A DNA stretch of 64,000 bases, taken from positions 1,322,261 through 1,386,260 of the forward strand of contig CM026404.1 of assembly GCA_014843695.1 (NCBI GenBank), in the 5' to 3' direction. The notes beneath the pieces were generated by a model. The model saw nothing but the letters and a program-made list of their open reading frames with translations. It was not told the origin of the DNA and did no database searches. This document shows, piece after piece, positions 25,577-37,500 of the stretch. Position 1 is the stretch's first letter, and each line of letters starts with the position of its first letter. Made by a program: the position numbers and the translations under genes. This DNA comes from Archivesica marissinica. Lineage: Eukaryota > Mollusca > Bivalvia > Venerida > Vesicomyidae.

Positions 25577-28500
25577 CTGAAATTATAAAACAGCAATAGT
25601 ATTTCTCTTGTAAGTGACAGACGGATCTGTAGTCCAGTGGTAACACGCAGGACTGGTAATCCTGGGATCGCAGGTTTGATCCCCCGTCTGACCCTAATAA
25701 AATTAACAGTCTTTCATAAACTGAGGTCTCGTGTCGGTGTTTTACACCGTGCATGTAAAAGAACCAGAGGAGACTCTGCAATGAGTCTCTGTTTGTATCA
25801 TTGCACTATCCTCCAAATATCTAAAATGACTAATCTCTTCAGGAGGTGTCGCTCATATGGGTAACCGGTAGCGACGATAAATAAACGTAAATAATAACAA
25901 TTCTAACAATACTTGATATTTTGCCCAAATGTAATCAAAGAACAAATCTACCGTTGTTAAATCTGCAATAATAACGGATAGAGCCGGTCTATTTTATGGC
26001 TGTTGAATGTTGTTCGGAGACAAAATAACAGACATTTATTGGTTAGTTGTATTATATTGAGTCATGTTAGAATGGAAACAATATCTGTCTTGCCGTTGTT
26101 TATCGGGGAATAAACCATGGCTTGGAGTTCTGGTGTGTAGGAGTTAATCATGCAGGGGCCGTACTAATTAGAAAAACTGCTTGTTTCTATAAATGTTATA
26201 GCATTTTTCTAGAACACAAACAAATCATAGCCCATGCACGCTCGCCCGTATGACTGCAGGACTCCGACACAGACAAGGATGTATGAACCACAGTATTAAC
26301 ACATTTCATTCTGGATACCGTTCAAACAGTATTTGCAAAGAACATAGAGCCAGATCAACAGCCACGGAACATGCCGTCTGATCAGGCTCTATGCTGTTTG
26401 CTATTCACATGATCTTGCTAGGACACTTGGTTATGTAGCAAACAACATAGATCCTGATCAGTACGCAGCATCACGCTGCGGCTGATCTGGATCTATGTTG
26501 TTTGCAAAAGCCTTTAAATGTATCCAGAATGAAATGGGTTAAACCTTTATAAAGAAGAATGTTGAAATTATCAAGAACTGTTGTACATGGAATGGCAGTC
26601 ATTATTCCATTAACTTGTCCAAATCCAAAGACTTGCACAGCCCAGGTATAGCAAGTTAACACATTGAAATTAGTCTCATTGAAAATACCATGAAAGGGGA
26701 CAACTCTGAATACCTTGATTGCAAGTCTGGTATAAAACAATGTCTCCATTCCCTCCCACACCGGCTTCAGAACAAGTATAGATAGATAACTTACTCCCTG
26801 ACACAGATACCTACTACCTGACAACAGATACTTACTGCCTGACAACAGATACTTACTGCCTGACAACAGATACTTACTCCCAACAGATACTTACTCCCTG
26901 ACAACAGATACTTACTCCCTGACAATAGATATAGTCCATTCGGATCCACGGCTAAACATGTTACAGCATCTAGATGGGCTACCATTGAATGAATCATTTT
27001 GCCTGAAAACACAATTTGTAACTTAACACACACATCGTAAACACAAGCACAAAATCACGCTTAATTAACTTCGTCTATATTTTCTGCTCAGAATTATCAA
27101 GCATTGGTCACTATTAATTAATAGTTTGTTGTTTTGTAGCCTTCAACATATAAGTTAACAGAAATGTATGAACTTTTTAAACTGCCTAATGATTAATTAC
27201 TTGCTATAAATCCCCTATTTCCATTTACCAAGAATGTACTGGACATCGAACTTTACCAAGAATGTACTGGACATCGAACTTTACCTAGAATGTACTACTG
27301 AGATAATCGTCGAGAGCTTATTATTAGAAATAAAAATGATTGTGTTATGGAATTACCGAGAAATGACCGAGAAATGACTATTCATAAATGACCTTCCTTC
27401 AATAATATTTATTTATAAAACCATCATTAACTGTAAATAGCCATTAAGTACATTTAATACTACAGGTGTATATTACCTGTGTTTATATCAAAGAATCTTA
27501 TATGTCGATCTTCGTGTGCAGTCATGGTAACTGGTAGTGTTGGATGATTGATCACACAATTTATTTGGCTGTTTGTTCCAGAGTCTGTAAAATACAATAC
27601 ATGAAATCAAATCTGCAACCACATCAAACATACTAGCAATTTGCTTTAGCTCGATTGCGAAACAAGTTCTTACAACATTATTTTAATCGCTCACGAGACC
27701 TTGTTCCTGATGGAATCCATCATGTTGAGGGAGAGAGAAGAGGCCCTGGAGAGTTTAAGTAGTGCTAGGGGAATTCATGGTCTTCCACACCTGAAGTGAA
27801 CGCTCTACAGCTGCACTAGCACGCCTTCCAATGCCATAATCCACGAGGATCTACTGTTATTTGGCCCTTTCCACACCTGAAGTGAACGCACTACGACTGC
27901 GCTAGCACGACTTCCAATGCTATAATCCACGAAGATCTACTGTTATTTGGCCCTTTCCACACCTGAAGTGAACGTGCTACGACTGCACTAGCACGACTTC
28001 CAATGCCATAATCCACGAAGATCTACTGTTATTTGGCCCTTTCCACACCTGAAGTGAACGTGCTACGACTGCACTAGCACGACTTCCAATGCCATAATCC
28101 ACGAAGATCTACTGTTATTTGGCCCTTTCCACACCTGAAGTGAACGCACTACGAATGCTATCATAACTTCCAATGCTATAATCCATGATTACTTACCGTT
28201 ATGTTGCTTAGTTTCTAGGGTGAGAACTTGTTTATTGGTTTCTAGATCAAATAGGTATGTGTTAGCTGAGGTATAGGAGGCCACCATCTGGCCTGGATCA
28301 CAACGCACAAAGTCCACCGAGGTTGGCACACCATCTTCTGTGAAGGAAATATATAAAATAGTATTTCCTTAACACATTACAATCTCGGAGATATTGTGTA
28401 CCGAACGGGGTACCCACCAAACTGATATAATCGAAATTGGCAAGCCCCACACCTATTTATTTTTTCATTGAGGAAACCAAAATACCATACCTTTACATGT

Positions 28501-31500
28501 CATTTCTACAATATGTTTAAGTGTTGAGGAGTGTGAACAAGTGGGTTAATATCAGAAGGGTATATATAACGGTTAGCATCTAAATTTTGAAAATTTGCCC
28601 AATTTCAGGTGCAATCAACTTTAAATGAGTGAATTAAACTGCGTGGTGATAATGCTATATCCACAAATTTTGACATCCAGAATTCCCAGACATTTCCTTG
28701 ATCCAAAGAAGCCCAAAGTTCTCCATTCCCAATGCCGCAATAGGCCTAATTTACTCCTTGCAGTCAATGATTTCATTGATGAAGAATTGGAAATTCAGTG
28801 ACATTTCTCGATTTTAGAAGCTTAACACAGAATGTCCCGATTTCCCCTGATCTGTGGACACACTCTATACATGTGTATAATTAACCCCTACAACACTTCA
28901 GACCTCTACATAGATTTGCAAAATAGTGTAGATCCAGAGCAACCGTTAAATCAGTTTTTGCTAGTAATTTACATATATTTAGACAAACATTTTAATACAA
29001 ATGAACTGGTCCATATATATATTATGTAATTTTCTGATCAATTTGTTGGTTTAAAACTAACGTGGACCAGTCCATGTCAGTTACTTAGTGTTGTATGTAT
29101 GTATGTACCATTAATGTCAAACCCCTTGCGGGGACCTAGACATGTTTTCCTGGGCATGCTTAGCCGACCATAGCGGCTAACCAGTACGTACTAAGCAATG
29201 TGTGTGAGGTGCCTTGCTCAATGACACTACATACGTGGCCTGACTGAGTATCGAACCCGGACCGTTCGATTCCAAATCCGACGCTCTACCATTGGACCAC
29301 GGACGCCACACAGTGTTGAATAGGTTAAACTGCTTGGTGATAAAGCTATATCTATGTACAAGGTTATACAAGCTCACATACCACTGTCAACAGTGAAGGT
29401 GTTGAGAAGCGGAGATTTTGTTCCTGGACTCCAGAGTCGTACCGTCCCATCAGCCGAGCATGACAGGAGCTGTTGCTTCGTATTGTGTATCGACAGACCG
29501 CACACTGCATCTGTATGGGCTACCATTGTGTCTTGTAAAACATTAGAATCTGAAATAGACAGGTTAAAGTATAAAGCAATTCTATAATTCTAGTCATCAG
29601 ACATGGTATTGTTCGACTGTAGCTTAGTTTATTGGATTAAGTGTCGGACAATCATCTGGGGGGGGGGGGAATCCATGTGCTCATTCAGGCATGCATTCAG
29701 ATGGGTAACTTACTTGTGTAGAACCTCCAGTCTTCCACAAGCTATATATATATATTTTTTAATTTATATTTCGGGTTTTACGCCTGCATCAGCACCATTT
29801 TGGGCTATATCGCCGGCGGGCAGTTTACCTAACAACACCTTTCCTGGACAGGCTCCAGCGGTTAACCAGTACTTGGGTGCACCAACCTCCGTAGGAAACG
29901 GCCAACTTTCTCATATAAATGAGACACGACCTGAGCGGGGCTCGAACCCGTGACCTCCACAAGCTAGCCGAGTAGGTTCCTGCGGAGGGCTTTGTTAGCC
30001 CACAACTCTGGAGCTCTTCTTTAAAGTCAGTAGGTGGCAATACTAGACACAATAACACATTTTTATTTTATTTATAAAATCGACTGTGTAACCATTCCGA
30101 CAGATGTATTAGTGTTCAATGGCCTCCATATTTTCCAGTTTACTAAAGCATATGATGGTGTCGGGACACATGGCTCGCTTGAAGTGATTGTGGAGAACAT
30201 GTGCAAAACCAGTATATTTATTTATATGTTTTGGGTTTTAAAGTCGCACCAACGGCTTACGTCATATTGCGACTCTCCAGCTATTATTGGTGGAGGAAGA
30301 CCCCGGGTGTCCCTCCGAGCAGTATTTCAGGCACCCAGATAGAACCACCAACCATCTGCAAGCCAGCTGGACAGCTTCCTCACTTGAAAGAATACGACAC
30401 ACCCAGTGGGATTCGAACCTACAGTACAGTGGTAAGGACTTCAGCCTCTCGGCCACACTAACTACGGCATCAAAGTTCATACACACACGAAGGAAACATG
30501 GAAATATTATTAACATACCAAACGAATCATATGGGTCAATATTTGAACTGGGTATATTCCAACATCTAATTGTAGAGTCCATACCACCGCTATAGCACTG
30601 TTCTCCCGAGGCACTCACTGCTAGACACAGTACAGGGCCTACATGCGCTCGAAATGTGTACACCGGCTCTACATCTAACGATGCTGCTCTGTAATATATG
30701 TACACGGGCTCGTCATCTATTATTAACAGAATAAAAATGCACATCCTACATTATGTACACAGGGGCCACAAGAGCCAAATGGCGATTTTGCGATAGAAAT
30801 GGCTCTTAAAATTTCAATTTGGCGATTTTCAGAAAATTGCACAAGAAATCGGCATAAATAACATTTGTGCCATATTTTAACCTTTCATACTCGACTGGTT
30901 TTATTTACCATTGACGATGGCGCTTTCCAGTTAAAGAAAAATCGATACACAGTCTGTGTTCATTGTATCTTTGACTGGTTATAATTTTTTTGCTCTGATA
31001 TACGCTATCGTTTGGCGAAACAATCGATTCACAGTCAAAACAGCTGTGTACATGTGCTGGAGGCATATTCCCATCATAAATTGCAATCAAAACAAAACAA
31101 ACTTGTAAATTAGCGGTATATGATCACACATTTACAGTTTTGTATAATGGGAATTATTTGATAATTGAGGTCCTTTATGAAAACGGCAATACTTGATCGG
31201 TGAAATGATGACATTGTTTGAAGATTATGTAGACATGATCGGATGACCGAATGACTGTAACTTGTGTACATAAATGTTTTTCACAAATAAGATCAAAGGT
31301 AGTAGTTGTGAAAAATATGATTTTCGTGTCCTCAACTATAAAAAGTGAATGAAACTTGTCCAAATCGCCGATAAATAAACGTAAAAAAAAAAAAATCCAA
31401 ATCGTCACTTGTCAAAATGGCTACTTTCAGTTTTAAACGTCCGAAATGGACTTAGTGAATGAAACCTAGATAGCCTGATGAAAATTTCCATTGACGGCCC

Positions 31501-34500
31501 AGACAAGTTCAACTTCAAATCGGCATTTGTATAATGTAATGTGGTCCAAGAAGAACAGACGCATTTTGAACTGAATGTTGTGCAATTTGTTAGACATAGT
31601 GGATACTTGTACATGTATGTAATTCTGATGTATTATGACTAAGAAAATAATTAAAGTTGTAAAAGTTCATTGGATTGTCTTCAAAAATGAATAGTATGCA
31701 TGTCTTTTTGATCTTAAAGTTCATTTGAAATGTAATCCTGTGTTGGCTTCCATTATTAATCATTGTCACAGGGCTACATTGTAAAATAAACTGTTAGCCT
31801 TAACAGGTATGCATTTTGTCATTCTAATTTCTATATTAATACTTCTTCCAGAAAAAAACGGGCTAGAATCTCACCATTTACAAATAAAAATACCCAAAAA
31901 AATCAAACCAGGGACGGGACGACACCCCTCCCGAAGAGGACGACACAGCTCCCGCACACACCCCATCTTTCAAACAGATAAGTGGCCCCAACTTTTTTCG
32001 GCCCAGTGTGGGCCCTGGTACATCAACACTACATATCTCTAAATAGGCTTACAAAAAGTGTAGATCCAGATGAGCCGGCTCATGAGCCGTCTCATCAGGA
32101 TCTGCACTTTTTGCCAGTAATATTACTATTTTTAGACAAAATTACCCATTTTGATAAATGAACTGGTCTAAATGTAATTTTCTTATTAATTTATTGGTCT
32201 AAAAATATCATGGACCAGTCCATGTCAGTTACTTGGTGTTGAATGGGTTAATAATATAGTATTTATATGAGGTTTGTTTGGATTTAGAGAGCTGTACAAG
32301 TAGAGACTTTCCTGCTGTGGTGAATGAAGACCCGAGGTGGCCCTCCCAACCAGTCACCTTTCACAAGCTAGCTAGATAGCTTCCGCACATGATCAAATAT
32401 GACACCCTTAGTGGGATTTGAACTTGAATCAGAAATGGACATGTGATTTAAAGTCGGTGACATCAACAACTTGACAACAATGTTGTATAAAGCATCATTT
32501 ATACTGCACATAGTAATTGTGTGGTTCTCGTAGCACTGGCTAGTTTAGCACTAGCGTTACTGTTCATACTACCACGTAACGGCAAACTGAATACATGCTT
32601 GCAATTTAATTTACATATGTTTTGTTTATTTATTTGCTCGGGTGTTACGCCGTCACCATTTTGGGCTATATTGCAGTTTACCCAACAACACCCTTCCTGG
32701 GCAGGCTCCAGCGGTTAACAAGTACTTGTTGCACCAACATCTTTAAGAAACTGCCAACTTTTTCATATAAATGAACACAGACTGAGCGTGGCTCGAACCC
32801 GTGACCATCAGTGATGATAGGTTAGTGGTATACAAGTCGGCGACCTAAACCACTTGACCACGAATCCATATTCCAGAATCAGTTTTTCTGTATTATTCAT
32901 GTATATTAGTATTACTAGATTTACTAGCAAAGCAGAGAAAATGATTTTCTAACACTATCTGACTTACTTCTTTACAGTTTATACAAATTTATTTTAGCTT
33001 CATTGCGAAACAAGTTCTTACTATATTACTTATATTAATTGCTCTAGAGACCTAATTCCTGATGGAATCCATCGCCATGAGGGAGAGAAGAGGCAACATG
33101 GAAATTAAATGCCTTGCCTAAGGGCACAATCATAATGGCTCCAGTGGGGCTCGAACTCCAGACCTCTCGCACCTGAAGCGAACACGCATCCACTGCGCTA
33201 TCACGACTTCCACGACTATCACTTACTTCTTTGCTGGTACAGTTTTCTGTAAGTTCCATAGTTTTAACGTGTGATCTTCTGATCCAGTAATTAACACAGG
33301 TTCTGTAGGATGAAACGCTAATGTCCGCACACCATCAAAGTGACTTCGTAAAGTATACTTGGCATTCCAAGTTTTTCTGAAGACTTCTGTTGGGGCCGAT
33401 ATCTGAAAGGCAACGCAGGTGAGTTTTGCCAACAGTAATTTTGTTATTTACCCATGGGATAAGTTATATATTCAAAATACGGGAAAATGTTGGGTAGCAT
33501 GTTGGTTTCATGCAAGTTCTCGCAATATAAGACGGTGCCAAGTCTCATAAAACGCTGTCAATGTTGACAAAATTATATTTTGGTTTAAACACATTTATTT
33601 TCTGTCAATACATGATTATTTACAACAACTAATATAAGGAATTGGACAGAAAGCTGTATAGCTTATGATTGTCCTCTCTATGTAAATAGACATTCAGACT
33701 GTTTTCCAATCCATTTCTAACGTTGTATGTATTGCATATTGTACATACAACCGATTACAACTAAATCAAATATCTTTAAACTAAATTACCATATTCTTCA
33801 TGAGAAAATGTTTCCTTCAATAGAAAATATGGAGAATTGAGGCAGACGTCCAACTTCAAGGTCAATGTTTATGTCTATACACATTTCAAGGTTTGATAAC
33901 TCTGTCAAGTGATATACCTTAGTCAACCCAACAGATCATGATACTTCATACTCAACCATCAGTGATAATATGTTACAGTGGTTATGTTATATTTTATATT
34001 TCGGGTTTTACGCCTGCATCAGCACCATTTTGGGCTATACCATTTTCATTTTGGGCTATACCATTTTGGGCAGTTTACCTAACAACACCTTTCCTGGGCA
34101 GGCTCCAGCGTTTAACCAGTACTTGGGTGCACCAACCTCCGTAAGAAACTGCCAACTTTTTCATATAAATGAGACACGGTCTGAGCGGGGCTCGAACCCG
34201 TAACCATCAGTGATGATAGGTTACAGTGGTATACAAGTCAGCGACCGTAACCACTAGACCACGGAGGCGGACTGGTTACAGTGGTATACAAGTCAGCGAC
34301 CGTAACCACTTGACCACAGACGAGATGCCCATCCGGGCAATATTCCATGCACAGGCAGGAATCCGCATACAACCACCGACCTTCCTCAAGCCAGATGGAT
34401 ACATTCTTCACATGAAAGAATTTGACACGACAAGTGAGATCCGAACCTAGTGAGGTAAGTGTTCAACCACTAGACAACTGCATGTACACATACTGCAGAG

Positions 34501-37500
34501 ATCCGAACCTAGTGAGGTATGTGTTTAACCACTAGACAACTGCATGTACACATACTGCAGAGATCCGAACCTAGTGAGGTATGTGTTTAACCACTAGACA
34601 ACTGCATGTACACATACTGCAGAGATCCCAACCTAGTGAGGTATGTGTTTAACCACTAGACAACTGCATGTACACATACTGCAGAGATCCGAACCTAGTG
34701 AGGTATGTGTTTAACCACTAGACAACTGCATGTACACATACTGCAGAAATCCGAACCTAGTGAGGTATGTGTTTAACCACTAGACAACTGCATGTACACA
34801 TACTGCAGAGATCTGAACCTAGTGAGGTATGTGTTTAACCACTAGATCACTGCATGTACACATACTGCAGAGATCCGAACCTAGTGAGGTATGTGTTTAA
34901 CCACTAGACAACTGCATGTACACATACTGCAGAGATCTGAACCTAGTGAGGTATGTGTTTAACCACTAGATCACTGCATGTACACATACTGCAGAGATCT
35001 GAACCTAGTGAGGTATGTGTTTAACCACTAGATCACTGCATGTACACATACTGCAGAGATCCCAACCTAGTGAGGTATGTGTTTAACCACTAGATCACTG
35101 CATGTACACATACTGCAGAGATCCCAACCTAGTGAGGTATGTGTTTAACGACTAGATCACTGCATGTACACATACTGCAGAAATCTGAACCAAGTGAGGT
35201 ATGTGTTTAACCACTAGATCACTGCATGTACACATACTGCAGAAATCTGAACCTAGTGAGGTATGTGTTTAACCACTAGATCACTGCATGTACACATACT
35301 GCAGAGATCCCAACCTAGTGAGGTATGTGTTTAACCACTAGATCACTGCATGTACACATATTGCAGAGATCCCAACCTAGTGAGGTATGTGTTTAACCAC
35401 TAGACAACTGCATGTACACATACTGCAGAAATCTGAACCAAGTGAGGTATGTGTTTAACCACTAGATCACTGCATGTACACATACTGCAGAAATCTGAAC
35501 CTAGTGAGGTATGTGTTTAACCACTAGATCACTGCATGTACACATACTGCAGAGATCTGAACCTAGTGAGGTATGTGTTTAACCACTAGATCACTGCATG
35601 TACACATACTGCAGAAATCTGAACCTCGTGAGGTATGTGTTTAACCACTAGATCACTGCATGTACACATACTGCAGAGATCCCAACCTAGTGAGGTATGT
35701 GTTTAACCACTAGACCACTGCATGTACACATACTGCAGAAATCTGAACCTAGTGAGGTATGTGTTTAACCACTAGATCACTGCATGTACACATACTGCAG
35801 AAATCTGAACCTAGTGAGGTATGTGTTTAACCACTAGATCACTGCATGTACACATACTGCAGAAATCTGAACCTAGTGAGGTATGTGTTTAACCACTAGA
35901 CAACTGCATGTACACATACTGCAGAAATCGGAACAGTATGCTTTAAAAGCATGTGTCTACCAGAGACAAGCGTGTGTCTACCAAAGACAAGCGTGTGTCT
36001 ACCAGAGACAAGCATGTTTCTACTTGATTTTCTTTTAAGACAATGTATTAAATTAGTCAAAGTTGATGATATTGAAGAGACAATATTCAGTTGTATCTTA
36101 CATCGTAATTGCTGGGGTCGGCATCATTATTGACAGTAATTTCTGCTAGCTCCCCTAGACCGACACCTATCGCCGCATCCAGATCATCTTCATTACTGTT
36201 TACCCCTATCACAGCTTTCCTGTTCCCACTCGGTATGCTACCCCCACTAGGCACTCCAGCTAAAGAAAAAATCAAGAAAAGCATAAAATGTCAGTACTCA
36301 TGTTTAGCCTGAAGCATTTCCATTTCTTACCTAATGGCAAAACAATGGTCATTCTGGACCAAAGGTTATAACATTTATTTTTCTCAGATCTCAAACTCAT
36401 GCCCACATATTTGATTGGTTGAGTCAGAGATTTACATTCAGTGGAACCAATCACAAGCTAGGGCAAAGTTTTATAACCTCGGGCTAGAACTCGCCTTTCA
36501 GAACATTGCCAGACGAGTGCTCGCTCACCCATGTAGAACATTGCCAGACGAGTGCTTGCTCACCCATGCAGAACTTTACCAGACGAGTGCTTGCTCACGC
36601 ATGTAGAACATTGGCAGTAAGAGTTCCAGACGGACACGAGGAAATCACGAAATTGTTAAACCATGATTGTGTTACAGCACAGATAAATAGCATCCAAACA
36701 ATGGAACAGAATGAAAGCCTAGTAACCCTTTGCCTGCTGAGTAAATAAAATCACATTTGCAAACAACATAGATCAAGATCAGCTGCGGCATAATGCTGCT
36801 ACGCCCCGGCTGATCTGGATCTATGTTGTTTGCTATTCAGCCAAGTGCTTTAGCTTAAAGTTCTCACCAGAAACAAATTAATTAAAGTTGGTGAACGCAT
36901 GGTTTACATGGAAGACTACATAGAGTTTGGTATTTAAGGAATATGCAAACATAGATCCACTATCCGAATAGCAATCAGCATAGAGCCTGATCAGACGGAA
37001 CGCAAAAGTGATTTTATCTGCCGGTAGCGTGCAAAGAGTTGAACCATCAGTCCTTTCCTCGCAACAAACGGAGGATCTCACGGAGGATCTCACGAATATG
37101 CAAAACTAATGAGCACTGATCTGGAATAAAATGTAAACATTAGTATGAAAGCTGTTGCTATAAAATTGTATTCTGCTACACCAGAACTGAAAGCTGATTT
37201 GATTAACTTATTCATACTGATTAATTCCCATGGCACTGCAACTTTACAATTGTGTGTTAATTGGCCTAGCATGATAATATAGTTTGTTTTTACCAATTCA
37301 TTGATGAAAGTATACATTTATCTCTTTTCATGTCTTGTTCAAGTTCTGTATTATTGGTGAATATGTCTACAGGTAATATTCTGTGCCTGACCTAAACATG
37401 CAACATGATTGTGGCAATTGAAATCTAATCGTAAATTCCAACTGACCACGATTTACTAGCACCAACTAACACTAATTGACAAGGATATTAACCAACATGG

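Noticed and set aside
25621..25695. Functional tRNA-Thr(GGT) gene
   Set aside because: The anticodon arm pairs, but the acceptor and T stems do not, and it continues into a SINE body and tail.
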